Part shown: positions 1 to 8,179 of the stretch, piece by piece
How the letters are laid out: each line of letters begins with the position of its first letter
Position numbering within the stretch: position 1 is the first letter of the stretch
Source: Lachnospiraceae bacterium
GTDB lineage: Bacteria; Bacillota; Clostridia; Lachnospirales; Lachnospiraceae
Assembly: GCA_024682075.1 (NCBI GenBank)
Contig: JAIKZQ010000050.1
Coordinates: 104,718-147,257, forward strand
Length of the DNA: 42,540 bases
Reading direction: 5' to 3'
Notes under the pieces: model-generated
Database searches by the model: none
Seen by the model: only the letters and a program-made list of their open reading frames with translations
Told to the model about the DNA's origin: nothing
Translations under genes and position numbers: made by a program

Positions 1-2
1 TG

Positions 3-1712
3 TCAACTTTTGACGGAGCTGTTGTGATATCCAATCTTCTGGATTATCCCGAAGAGCTTAATGACATCTTCGACAGATGCAGGAAAGCCGGTATTCCTTT
101 CGTAAGCCATGGTCTGATCGTTGACGGAGTTCACAGTGTCGTTACCGAGAACGATGTCGGCATGCGCGAGCTCGTTCAGCACCTCATAACCGATCACGGC
201 GTCAGAAAGATAAAGTTCATAGGCGGCTCCAGGGATAACGACGATTGCCAGAAGAGGCTTGAAGCTGTACGTGAAACGGCTTTGAAAAACGGCCTTGAAT
301 TCACTGATGATAATATAGTCTATACCAATTGGGATCTTTCCAATTCCGAAGCTGCCGTGATCGCGGATGTCCGCTCCGGAAATCTTCCCGATGCATACTT
401 ATGTGCCAATGACGAGCTTGCAATGAGCGCTGTCTGTGCTCTTGAGAGGGAGAACCTGTCCGTCCCGAAGGATGCGATAGTGACCGGTTTCGACTGCCTG
501 CCGGAAGCTCAGGTCTTCTACCCTTCGATCGCATCGGTCGACCAGAAACTTGAAGAACACGGCATGATCTGTGCAAGGCAGGTCATGAACATGCTGAGCG
601 GCGGCAAAGAGGATCTTGTTACCTGGATCCCCTGCTCATTCAGGGAAGGTGAAAGCTGTGGCTGCAGCTGTCCCGAGGACGCTGCATACAAGAGACTCAG
701 GTCCGGAACAAATGCATTCAGGAATATCCAAATGTCAAATGCGGCAACCTGGCACTGTCTGTATATGGAACGTGTCATAATGGGATGCGATTCCTATACG
801 GACATCAAGCGTGAGATAACCGCTACCCTTTCCGGAAGTCACAATTTTGAAGGTAACAATTTCCATATTCTGTTCGATCCCTCATGTTACAGATCCGACA
901 TGGGATCCGATGTCACCGATGATGACTCTATATACAGTGAAAAACTGGATGTCATAGTTTCAATAAAAGATGGCAATATTCAGAACATCCGCTCGGTCAA
1001 GAAAAAGGACCTGATTCCCGGTATCAGGGAAGAGGATATGCCTCACCTGTACATATTCCTTCCCGTTCACGAAAGAGGCGTGAAGGTCGGATACGTCGTA
1101 TTCGTCGATTGCTTTGAGAAGATCGAATCCAAGGCGATCCGTGAATTTATGGAGAAGTTCAATTCCGCGATCGAGAAGGCCAGAAAGGCAATGTACCTTA
1201 AAGCCATCAACGAATCCGTCAGAGAACTTTCTCATATTGATGCACTCACGCACGTCAAGAACAGAAATGCTTACGAGACCCGTCTTGAGGAAGCCAGGAA
1301 GAAAGCATCCGGCAAGAACCCTCCCGATTTCGGCATCGTGCTCTTCGACATTAACAATCTCAAGAAGATCAACGATGAACTCGGCCATTATTCGGGAGAT
1401 GAATACATCAAGAATGCCTGCCAGCTGATATGCACCTCTTATAAGAGCAGTCCCGTGTACAGGATCGGCGGTGACGAATTTGTTGTCATTCTCGAAGGAA
1501 AGCCTTATCAGCAAAGAGAGGATCTGCTTAATTCGTTTAAAGACAACATGAACGCACTCATGAGCAGCAATCGCCCCCCTGAAGAAAGGGTGTCCATCGC
1601 ATACGGAATGTCAGTATATGAAGGAGCAAAAGACAGCATAGATGAAGTCGTCAAGCGTGCAGACGTCATCATGTACGATACCAAGAAAAAGATGAAGAAA
1701 GAAAACAGATAA
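3..1712 (+). CDS. Periplasmic-binding-protein-like (LacI-type) sensor fused to GGDEF diguanylate cyclase, 5' end missing
   Basis: The frame is open to the left edge (codons from base 3 read STFDGAVVISNLLD, typical of the LacI/Peripla_BP_3 fold), so the gene starts outside the window; the GTG at 24 is internal. The first roughly 210 visible residues resemble a sugar-binding sensor, including an AYLCANDELAMSA stretch. A cysteine-rich GESCGCSCPED segment follows, then a linker of about 190 residues and a C-terminal GGDEF domain. The catalytic loop GGDEF lies at 1467-1481 and the DxNxLKxINDxxGH motif is intact, so cyclase activity is expected. The inhibitory RxxD site is absent (YKSS at that place). 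No DNA-binding or membrane part is visible, but the missing N-terminus could hold one. Likely role, by inference: c-di-GMP synthesis in response to a small ligand. Confidence 0.85.
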   Translation, partial: STFDGAVVISNLLDYPEELNDIFDRCRKAGIPFVSHGLIVDGVHSVVTENDVGMRELVQHLITDHGVRKIKFIGGSRDNDDCQKRLEAVRETALKNGLEFTDDNIVYTNWDLSNSEAAVIADVRSGNLPDAYLCANDELAMSAVCALERENLSVPKDAIVTGFDCLPEAQVFYPSIASVDQKLEEHGMICARQVMNMLSGGKEDLVTWIPCSFREGESCGCSCPEDAAYKRLRSGTNAFRNIQMSNAATWHCLYMERVIMGCDSYTDIKREITATLSGSHNFEGNNFHILFDPSCYRSDMGSDVTDDDSIYSEKLDVIVSIKDGNIQNIRSVKKKDLIPGIREEDMPHLYIFLPVHERGVKVGYVVFVDCFEKIESKAIREFMEKFNSAIEKARKAMYLKAINESVRELSHIDALTHVKNRNAYETRLEEARKKASGKNPPDFGIVLFDINNLKKINDELGHYSGDEYIKNACQLICTSYKSSPVYRIGGDEFVVILEGKPYQQREDLLNSFKDNMNALMSSNRPPEERVSIAYGMSVYEGAKDSIDEVVKRADVIMYDTKKKMKKENR

Positions 1713-1731
1713 TTCATCGCAAAGATGATTC

Positions 1732-1778
1732 AAGCCCGGACATGTAGCTGATAAAGCTCATGTCCGGGCTTTCTTTAT
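1732..1778 (+). terminator. Rho-independent terminator after the GGDEF gene
   Basis: Thirteen-base perfect arms, AAGCCCGGACATG (1732-1744) and CATGTCCGGGCTT (1759-1771), are followed by TCTTTAT. The inner AGCT/AGCT can extend the stem. It sits 20 nt after the stop. The gene on the other strand ends at 1811, so the hairpin lies between convergent genes; its T-tract favours the + strand. Confidence 0.85.
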
Positions 1779-1810
1779 GTTTCGATCACCGGGCGCCTGA
1801 TCCCTGAATA

Positions 1811-3670
1811 TCATTGATCCGGTTCGATCACCGTCATGGTCCCGTCAGGTGCCACAAAGGTCTGAATTCCTTCGGGAGAAGTGATAGTCTGCGAACCGTC
1901 CGGTGAAACGAGTACCTGTGTTCCGTCCGGATACATGATTGCCTGTCCTCCGTCAGGTGAGGTGATCGTCACGGTTCCGTCCTCCGCAATGAAGATGTCA
2001 TTTCCGGAAACATCAGTTGGCACAATGCTCCCAAGTTCATCCAGGTAGGATGAATATCTTGAAAGTGAGGATGACAGTGCCGAATACCCGAGCTCTTCGG
2101 TCAGTGTTCTCTGATTGGTATAAAGGCTTGTTCCGAGCCCGAGTCTTCCGCCGGGTATGGTAACTCCGAGTGCTGTCAGCGTCGTCGGGAACATGTCCAG
2201 TGTCGAATAGGATCTGTAGGCATCCCTGACGGGCTTCACGGGAGAATTAATGATGCAGGTATATACTCTTCTGAGATAATTTGGATCTATGTTTCTGCAA
2301 TACATCCCATCCATCGTCGGATGGTCTCCCACTATCACTATCGTAGTGTTCTCATAGAAATCCTGCTGCTTTATCCAATCGATGAATTCCGCAACCTGTT
2401 TGTCTGAGCATGCATATACATTGGAGTATCTGTCTTCGAACTCATCTCCGCACAGCTCGCAGACATATCCGCTCGTCATATGAGTATCAACCGTCAGCAT
2501 TGTAAGGTTGAACGGTTCATCGCCCGCAGCAAGTTCGGTAAGAGTTTCCCTTGCAAAATCGAAGAGCTTCATGTCCTCGTATCCCCACCAGACATAGTAA
2601 CCCGGGGAGATCCTTCCGGTCTGCTTCGCCCATATCAGGTCCCTGAACTCATATCCTCCATGATTTTCCAGATACAGTCTCCGGCCTCCGAAAACCGAAT
2701 TGGACCCTATGAGAAATATCTGCCTGTATCCCTGCTCCTCAAGGATGTCACCTATAGTCGTGATGGTGGGATAAAACACTTCCTGGGTATCCATGTCATT
2801 GCGGCCTATGGCCCCCGTCTGAAGCGGGAGTCCGGACGTCTGCGAAAAGATCGCTCCCATTGTCCAGGTACCGCCGTTATATGCATAGCCTCCGTCAAGA
2901 AGAGAATCCGCACCGTACGATCCCGAAAAATTCTCATTTTCCTGTGACAGGGCGCTAAGACGCGGTATGACGTTCACATCAAATGCGCCTCCAAGCTCTC
3001 TGTCGGCAAAAGTCACTTCCATGGATTCGAGGAAAATGTATATAAGGTTCCTCTTTTCCTCAGGAAACGTCAGTTCCACACCTGCAGGATCCACATAATA
3101 GCTTTCTATGAAATCCCGTGACGGCCCTTTCTCCCAGGGAGTCATCTCCTCAGCAAGGGAGTTCTGAAACTCATCCCAGGGGCCTTGTTCTTCCGGAGTG
3201 CCCGCTTCCGTCACCTGCACGGCAACAGGTCTTATCTCTTCAATGACAGGCGGGACATATGCATCCTCACCGGATGCCCTGAACCCTGCAAATCCGAAAT
3301 ACGAATCCGCTCCCAGCCATTTGATTCCGAAGATCAGCATGCACCACGCCGTGACCGTGACTGCGGCCAGCGTGAATTTCCACATGAACATATGCCGTCC
3401 TTCCGGATCTTTTTTACGGATGAAAAAGAATAAGTAGACCAGACCGCCCGTGATGGCGGCAGAAGGAAGAAGAGCACCGATCATGAACCCTACCACCATC
3501 TCCGATCCGGTCCCCTGAAGAGTCGCGACCTGGAAAAGAAAATCATTGATGGTCAGATTTCTTCCCCAGATCGTGTACATCCATATGATGCCTATTGAAA
3601 GTAAGATAAGAGCAAAGACAAGCAGTGCACTTAATGCAAATGCAATTTTCTTAAGCAGTTCACGATTCAT
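1811..3670 (-). CDS. Lipoteichoic-acid-synthase/OpgB-like membrane phosphoglycerol transferase with repeat tail
   Basis: A 619-aa membrane enzyme of the LtaS/MdoB sulfatase-fold family, which transfers glycerophosphate to cell-surface polymers using phosphatidylglycerol. About three N-terminal hydrophobic segments (residues 10-30, 58-83, 98-118) precede an extracellular catalytic domain (about 205-520). Expected active-site positions are present: E215 in FLESME, the probable nucleophile T268 in GGTWTMGAIFSQ, H397 in DTHMTS, and D449-H450 in VGDHPT. The GGTWT...SQ.SGLPL context is closer to MdoB/OpgB than to classical LtaS. LtaS usually has five membrane segments; fewer are seen here. Residues 563-617 are six nonapeptide repeats. 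No good ribosome binding site precedes the ATG, and the esterase gene ends only 25 nt upstream, so translation may depend on coupling. The exact polymer substrate is unknown. Confidence 0.8.
   Translation of the reverse strand: MNRELLKKIAFALSALLVFALILLSIGIIWMYTIWGRNLTINDFLFQVATLQGTGSEMVVGFMIGALLPSAAITGGLVYLFFFIRKKDPEGRHMFMWKFTLAAVTVTAWCMLIFGIKWLGADSYFGFAGFRASGEDAYVPPVIEEIRPVAVQVTEAGTPEEQGPWDEFQNSLAEEMTPWEKGPSRDFIESYYVDPAGVELTFPEEKRNLIYIFLESMEVTFADRELGGAFDVNVIPRLSALSQENENFSGSYGADSLLDGGYAYNGGTWTMGAIFSQTSGLPLQTGAIGRNDMDTQEVFYPTITTIGDILEEQGYRQIFLIGSNSVFGGRRLYLENHGGYEFRDLIWAKQTGRISPGYYVWWGYEDMKLFDFARETLTELAAGDEPFNLTMLTVDTHMTSGYVCELCGDEFEDRYSNVYACSDKQVAEFIDWIKQQDFYENTTIVIVGDHPTMDGMYCRNIDPNYLRRVYTCIINSPVKPVRDAYRSYSTLDMFPTTLTALGVTIPGGRLGLGTSLYTNQRTLTEELGYSALSSSLSRYSSYLDELGSIVPTDVSGNDIFIAEDGTVTITSPDGGQAIMYPDGTQVLVSPDGSQTITSPEGIQTFVAPDGTMTVIEPDQ
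1814..1984 (-). repeat. Six tandem 9-residue repeats (PDGxxxxxS type) in the C-terminal tail
   Basis: The tail of the phosphoglycerol-transferase-like protein reads as exact 9-residue units: EDGTVTITS, PDGGQAIMY, PDGTQVLVS, PDGSQTITS, PEGIQTFVA, PDGTMTVIE, then PDQ. Units share PDG followed by alternating polar and hydrophobic residues, which fits a run of short beta-hairpins. The pattern resembles the G-box repeats of eukaryotic TCP10/CPAP proteins; homology is not claimed. Confidence 0.9.
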
Positions 3671-3695
3671 AAAACAAAAAGCCGTACGAGCCCGA

Positions 3696-4634
3696 TCACT
3701 TTCCCGTTACCCTCAGGAAGAAATCAAGCATTCCTTCATTTGCCTCCCGGCTTTCCTTCCATTCCCAGTGGCTGATATTAAACACGTGCTGAAGATGTAT
3801 TCCATCGGAAGCCGTCCAGAATATCTTCTCATAAGTAAAGCCGTTCTTTTCCATGGTGTCAAGCAGATATCCCGTATGCATGCTCAGGGAGTCCATTTCC
3901 GAGTCTATTATGTAAAAAGGCGGCATTTCCAGTCCGGGCATGGTCTCGGAAGCGGCCATATGACCGTTCCAGGGTGCCGAATCACCCTTTGCTCCCAGCA
4001 TCATGTCAAGATATGCTTTTGCCGTGCCCTCTCCGTTCGGAGTTCCCTCCATGTCGGAAATATACAGTTTAGATGTTTCGGTAACGGGACTGCTGACGGA
4101 AACCGCACTTATCTTATACGGCAGTTCCTTCACTCCGTATATCCCCTGAAGCTCGCTGCTCAGGCTGATGCATGTTGTCAGAATGGACAGATGACCTCCT
4201 GCGGAATCTCCGCATACAAGCACCTTTCCAAGGTCAAATCCCCTTGCGGGACCGTATTTTCCGAGCCAGTGCATCGCATCAAAGATGTCGGCTATGATCT
4301 CGCGAAGATCCGCTCTCTGAAGCAGTCTGTAGTTCATGGCCATCACGGCAAATCCGCGTGAGGCAAGGAATCCGAGATATCTCTCGGAAATATCGGCGCT
4401 TCCGTACATCCATCCGCCTCCGTGAATATATATAACGGAAGGAATGCTGCCCGAGGACGGGTCATAGTCTTCCGGATAATACAGGTTGAGCATATGGTCC
4501 GGATCATAATCGCCGAGATAGGGAATATGCTTTTCACCGCGGTACCCCTTCGGATCCACTCCGTTCGGATAATCCGCTTCGTTCCCCTTCGATATGCGAT
4601 CCCAGTATTCACAAAGGTACTGTCTGTAATCCAT
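3696..4634 (-). CDS. Alpha/beta-hydrolase esterase (HGGG/GDSAG family)
   Basis: A 312-aa serine hydrolase of the hormone-sensitive-lipase/BD-FAE type. It has the oxyanion motif HGGGW (residues 71-75), the nucleophile elbow GDSAG (S144), candidate acid D244 or D248, and a candidate catalytic His near 283 (LQHVF). No signal peptide or membrane segment is seen, so it is probably cytoplasmic and acts on acetylated or other short-chain ester substrates; the substrate is not predictable. I chose the ATG at 4634 because AAGGGGG lies 5-6 nt upstream of it. An in-frame ATG at 4652 would add MIKGAN but would place that Shine-Dalgarno sequence inside the coding region. It lies 25 nt upstream of the LtaS/OpgB-like gene and likely shares its transcript. 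Confidence 0.85.
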   Translation of the reverse strand: MDYRQYLCEYWDRISKGNEADYPNGVDPKGYRGEKHIPYLGDYDPDHMLNLYYPEDYDPSSGSIPSVIYIHGGGWMYGSADISERYLGFLASRGFAVMAMNYRLLQRADLREIIADIFDAMHWLGKYGPARGFDLGKVLVCGDSAGGHLSILTTCISLSSELQGIYGVKELPYKISAVSVSSPVTETSKLYISDMEGTPNGEGTAKAYLDMMLGAKGDSAPWNGHMAASETMPGLEMPPFYIIDSEMDSLSMHTGYLLDTMEKNGFTYEKIFWTASDGIHLQHVFNISHWEWKESREANEGMLDFFLRVTGK

Positions 4635-4699
4635 ATTTGCCCCCTTAATCATCCATCCTCAGCCGTAAGCCTCAGACCGGTCCTTTACTTTTTCACTAT

Positions 4700-4728
4700 A
4701 TTATACAGTGTCCCGCCGCAGTTAAAAA
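4700..4728 (-). promoter_or_regulatory. Putative sigma-A promoter of the esterase operon
   Basis: A perfect TATAAT on the minus strand (4700-4705) is preceded at 17 nt by a poor -35 (TTTTTA, 4723-4728). It lies about 65 nt upstream of the chosen esterase start. Assignment rests mainly on the -10. Confidence 0.45.
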
Positions 4729-4790
4729 GAGCGATTTCATCCCGGGGCATATGATCACGGTCTTCGCAAAAGACAGGAAGATCCCCCGAA

Positions 4791-4806
4791 GTGTACTTTA
4801 GTACAC
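4791..4806. promoter_or_regulatory. 16-bp operator-like palindrome upstream of the unknown three-gene cluster
   Basis: GTGTACTTTAGTACAC is a perfect inverted repeat with 7-bp arms and a 2-nt centre. About 20 nt downstream is TGATACAAT (4826-4834), an extended -10-like element with no good -35. The palindrome sits where an activator or repressor of that promoter would bind. I do not recognise it as the site of a known regulator. Confidence 0.4.
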
Positions 4807-4928
4807 GCATAACCGGGCAAGTCTATGATACAATAATTAGGAAAAATGCGTTGTTGCGCGCACCCGCGGGAAATCGCACGGCAGCCGCACATGCGGATAA
4901 TTTAAGCCATACAGAAAGGGAAATAGAC

Positions 4929-6215
4929 ATGTTTGACAGTTCTGTATTTACCATCTCCGAATCCAATCTGGATTCACGCATCACCCAGGCAGCACATTAT
5001 CTTGAAGAATATGAAAAAGAAGTCGCACGCGCACAGGGCGCAGCAGGCTATGTTTTCCGAAACAAGGAAGACGCTCTCGGCAGGATCAAGATGCTTGTTG
5101 AGTTTGCACCCGACAACGATCGCGTGAAGGAGCTGTATGCCCGTGCCAAGGCATGCGTAAAGGGCGGAGCCGGCAATCTCACGACTGTAGATCCTTCAAT
5201 GACGGTATATCTTGAGAACGAGGAAAACATCCGCAAACATTTTGCCGAAGTCAGTGAGAAGGCCTGGAACGAAATGCTTGCGGCAAATACCGAAAACAAA
5301 CTGGATAAAATGTATCCCGTTCCCGATTTCAATGAATATACAATTGATGACATGAAGGGCAGGATCGTTGTGCTCGATAATGTCAGATACCCGGACAATC
5401 AGTTCCATGGTTCGGTCGGCGAATTCATCTGGTGCGGAACACGTTCGGACGGCATGTATTTTGTAAGGATCGACGGACGCGCATGGCTCGGTCCCTATGA
5501 AGCTGTCAAACGCTATCGCCGTCAGGTCGACACGACCATGAATGAAGTAAAGGAATGGGCGATCATAGGCCGCATCAGCGATCTTGCTATGGAATCTCCC
5601 GATGCGAATGAGAACCAGATTGCACCGCCCGTCATGGCCTGGGAGGTGGAGCCACTGGCACTTTATGTTCCCGGTCATATCATGGCTGTTTATGACGAAA
5701 GCGGAGAACACACCGGCAGATTTGTTGACGAGGATAAGGTAAAAGAACTCAAGGATGCATGGTACACCGTTAAGGAAATACCTTCCGATGTCAAACCGGA
5801 ACGTCTGATAGAGATATTCATGTACGCCATCAAGGAAAAGAATTACGACCTCTTCCTCGAATGCATCGATCCCTTCAGAAGAGAGAACCCCATCCAGCAG
5901 AGCCTTGTCGCCTATCACTGGGATCTGCATCAGGAGCGTTTCCATGGAGAATACATCCATGCGTTCATCAATTCCGACAAAACCGTGACCAAGGTATTGA
6001 AGGGGTACGATGACACAAGCATTGACAATTTCTTCCTTGATGCCGAAGAACAGGAACAGATAAAAGAGGCCTACGGCGAAAAGGAAGAAGAGGCTGTTGT
6101 ACAGACCTATGCCATAGATAAAAACGGCAAACAGATCGGTTCACCTGTCAATCATACGCTGAGACGTGTAGGAAACGGCAGATGGTATATCACATCTTAT
6201 GAGAGCAGATTCTAA
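4929..6215 (+). CDS. Unknown soluble protein, first gene of a three-gene cluster
   Basis: A 428-aa protein I do not recognise. The start is set at ATG 4929, which has AAAGGG 8 nt upstream; an open stretch continues to 4791 but lacks a site and crosses the putative promoter. No signal peptide or membrane helix is seen, so it should be cytoplasmic. Residues 1-125 look helical with charged stretches. A middle portion (about 140-200) around HGSVGEFIWCGTRSDGMYFV looks beta-rich, and the final 60 residues, ending RRVGNGRWYITSYESRF, look like the last strands of a small beta or NTF2-like fold. It is followed after 42 nt by a second unknown gene with its own AAGGAG site. Function unknown. Confidence 0.8.
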   Translation: MFDSSVFTISESNLDSRITQAAHYLEEYEKEVARAQGAAGYVFRNKEDALGRIKMLVEFAPDNDRVKELYARAKACVKGGAGNLTTVDPSMTVYLENEENIRKHFAEVSEKAWNEMLAANTENKLDKMYPVPDFNEYTIDDMKGRIVVLDNVRYPDNQFHGSVGEFIWCGTRSDGMYFVRIDGRAWLGPYEAVKRYRRQVDTTMNEVKEWAIIGRISDLAMESPDANENQIAPPVMAWEVEPLALYVPGHIMAVYDESGEHTGRFVDEDKVKELKDAWYTVKEIPSDVKPERLIEIFMYAIKEKNYDLFLECIDPFRRENPIQQSLVAYHWDLHQERFHGEYIHAFINSDKTVTKVLKGYDDTSIDNFFLDAEEQEQIKEAYGEKEEEAVVQTYAIDKNGKQIGSPVNHTLRRVGNGRWYITSYESRF

Positions 6216-6257
6216 AGCACAAAAGAAGCGATCATATGATCCGAAGGAGTAAATACA

Positions 6258-7385
6258 ATGGATGAAGAAATGGAAGTAATTGACTTTAATGGTGTATTGG
6301 AAGATGACGGCACTCAGGAAGCACCCGAATGCGATGCCTGGTATATGAAAAAAGCCGATGTCGATGCACTTCTTTCCGAAGTGACCGGAGCGCTCTCTAA
6401 TGTGGGGAAGCTGTATGATTCTTTCATAAAGGGCGGCAAGCTTGATGAGATGAGAACCGCGCTGACACTTGCGTCAAACGAACTCAGATGCGGGCGCTAC
6501 AGAGACTTTGCACGCAGCAATCCCTGGCTGAAGAAAGAATCGTATTATCTGGGCGAAGACTATGGAAGCAACTCCCCCGAGGACCGTCAGGCCGTACTGG
6601 GATTGTTCAAACTCGCCGCAAAAGGTGCGGAGACAATAGATGCAGTCTGCAATCATATCGATTATTTCAACAGAGTCTATCTGACAAAGCTGAGCGAATT
6701 CTTCAACTTTCACAACGATATGACAGCTGTTGTTTCGGGCGATTTCCTTTCACAGCTTGATAAGATATGTCATGAATACGATTATTTCATTAACAAATTC
6801 CTGCATGGCAGCATATACGACAGCATTGAAGGGATCAGCAAAGACAGGCCATATCTGGATAATTACAAACTTGTGACCGAGCAGATGACTTACGAGATCT
6901 CGCTTCTGAATAATCTGAGTACATTGATTCCGAGCGGATTCTCCGTCAATCCGATGAAAATGAACGTGTTCTATGTCGTTGACAGGATCACCGGAGAATA
7001 TTCCGATTTTGAAGACCTTGTAAAAAACGGCGGTGACGTGCACAGAGGCGGTACCGAAAAACTCATTGCCCAGATCTCAAATCTCGGCGGACAGCCGGAA
7101 CTTGCAGTAGCGACCGGCTTTTTCAGTGCCATCAAAGATCTTCTGACCAAAACCGACTTTATCTTCTTGGAAGCCGGCACCATCCTGGAAAAGTACAGAT
7201 CATCATCGGATGCACCGTATGCCGTAATGCGTTACAGCGATCAGGTCCGTGGCACCGCCGAAAAGTGCCTGTTCATGTCACTTAGCGATCCGGCTAAGAA
7301 CGGCACCGATTACTGCAACATTGCCAAAAAAATGACGGACAGGAACTATGATGTGGCACAGCTCGTCGCAAATCAGGCACCTTGA
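6258..7385 (+). CDS. Unknown soluble protein, second gene of the cluster
   Basis: A 375-aa protein with no recognised domain. An acidic N-terminus (MDEEMEVIDFNGVLEDDG) is followed by mostly helical sequence with no signal peptide or membrane segment. The start is well supported by GAAGGAG 7 nt before ATG 6258. A 12-bp palindrome GATCATATGATC (6230-6241) lies just before that site, in the gap after the previous gene. The short gap and shared direction suggest co-transcription with the preceding gene. It could be a structural or scaffold protein, but nothing in the sequence proves that. Confidence 0.75.
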   Translation: MDEEMEVIDFNGVLEDDGTQEAPECDAWYMKKADVDALLSEVTGALSNVGKLYDSFIKGGKLDEMRTALTLASNELRCGRYRDFARSNPWLKKESYYLGEDYGSNSPEDRQAVLGLFKLAAKGAETIDAVCNHIDYFNRVYLTKLSEFFNFHNDMTAVVSGDFLSQLDKICHEYDYFINKFLHGSIYDSIEGISKDRPYLDNYKLVTEQMTYEISLLNNLSTLIPSGFSVNPMKMNVFYVVDRITGEYSDFEDLVKNGGDVHRGGTEKLIAQISNLGGQPELAVATGFFSAIKDLLTKTDFIFLEAGTILEKYRSSSDAPYAVMRYSDQVRGTAEKCLFMSLSDPAKNGTDYCNIAKKMTDRNYDVAQLVANQAP

Positions 7386-7395
7386 GTCCGGAATC

Positions 7396-7404
7396 TGATA
7401 TAAT
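7396..7404 (+). promoter_or_regulatory. Extended -10 promoter for the third cluster gene
   Basis: TGATATAAT matches the extended -10 consensus TGnTATAAT exactly. No -35 is found at normal spacing; TTGAGT at 7382 is too close. It lies 43 nt before the ATG at 7447, so the third gene may also be transcribed alone. Confidence 0.5.
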
Positions 7405-7446
7405 ATGCACATACTTCCAAACGATAAACGAAAGGAGTTTTGAAAT

Positions 7447-8088
7447 ATGGGATTTTTAGACAGTATCCTGAACCATGCTGAGAACAGCATCTCAAGTGCG
7501 GTGACAAGCGGAAGCAGAAAGGCCGTGAACAATGCTCTTAAGAGTGCGGACAAGCTCGCAAGTCAGGCAGTCAACAACATCAGACAGAAAAAAGAAACCT
7601 TCACCTTCGACAGGATTCCCGAGACTCTTGATGAAATGAAGGCTCTTCCCCAGGCAAACCTTCAGAATCCGTTCGGCGTTGTTGCCCTCGTTATCCTTGC
7701 CATGAACAACTACAATAAGGATCTGGACAGGTGCAAGGAAATGCTGACATTCCTCAAGGGGCCCGCGGGTCTTATGAATCAGGAGATCTCAAGGATGCAT
7801 GATCAGCTCACAGGCAAGGATTACCTGATGAGATCATATTTTGAGGGAACCTCTCCCGAGAATAATTACACACCTACGGAGCCCTTCAAGATAACCGTAT
7901 TTGACCATCCCAATTCATACGAAAATGAGAAAGACGGATATGTCACTCTCTGGGTCAAGACATCCGGAGCCGACAGTGACAGACAGGTCAGACTCCGCAA
8001 GAAGCAGAGCACCGGCGAATACTTCCTTAACGAAGAATACCTTACTCCGGGCATCAAGACTCCGAAAGAAGAAGATCCCTGGGCATAA
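7447..8088 (+). CDS. DUF6935-like protein, third gene of the cluster
   Basis: A 213-aa soluble protein. The block from about residue 55, with FDRIPETLDEMKALPQANL, NPFGVVALVILAMNNY, FLKGPAGL, PENNYTPTEPFKITVF, VRLRKKQSTGEYFLNEEYL and a C-terminal EDPWA, matches my memory of a widespread uncharacterised family in gut Clostridia (DUF6935); the family name should be checked. The first 50 residues (MGFLDSILNHAENSISSAV...) are amphipathic and helical and may contact a membrane or a partner. The start has AAAGGAG 9 nt upstream. It follows the second gene by 61 nt, with its own extended -10 in the gap, and ends before a strong hairpin. No enzymatic motif is seen. Confidence 0.8.
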   Translation: MGFLDSILNHAENSISSAVTSGSRKAVNNALKSADKLASQAVNNIRQKKETFTFDRIPETLDEMKALPQANLQNPFGVVALVILAMNNYNKDLDRCKEMLTFLKGPAGLMNQEISRMHDQLTGKDYLMRSYFEGTSPENNYTPTEPFKITVFDHPNSYENEKDGYVTLWVKTSGADSDRQVRLRKKQSTGEYFLNEEYLTPGIKTPKEEDPWA

Positions 8089-8103
8089 GCTATTAATTCC
8101 CGG

Positions 8104-8175
8104 AAAAGAGAACGAGGGGACGGTTCCGTTGTTCACTTTGTGAACTTCGGAACCGTCCCCTCGTTCTCTTTTTTT
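8104..8175. terminator. Bidirectional terminator made of a GGGACGGTTCC palindromic repeat
   Basis: Perfect 25-bp arms (8104-8128 and 8148-8172) enclose a second inverted repeat, GTTCAC/GTGAAC (8131-8136, 8140-8145). The + strand ends in TTTTTTT, giving a strong terminator for the DUF6935-like gene; in the other direction it follows the flagellinolysin stop by 5 nt and ends in CTCTTTT. The core GGGACGGTTCC also occurs at 29483-29493, so this looks like a member of a dispersed palindromic family used as a terminator. Confidence 0.85.
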
Positions 8176-8179
8176 CATC

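Noticed and set aside
24..26. GTG at 24 as the true start of the left-edge GGDEF gene
   Set aside because: Codons upstream to the edge stay open and read as the binding-protein fold, so the gene is cut by the window.
3546..4361. Open + strand frame (271 codons) opposite the esterase and phosphoglycerol-transferase-like genes
   Set aside because: It crosses the junction of two well-supported minus-strand genes and has no recognisable protein features.
4791..4928. Longer N-terminus for the 428-aa unknown protein, starting at 4791
   Set aside because: The extra codons cross the palindrome and -10-like element and have no ribosome site, while AAAGGG precedes the ATG at 4929.
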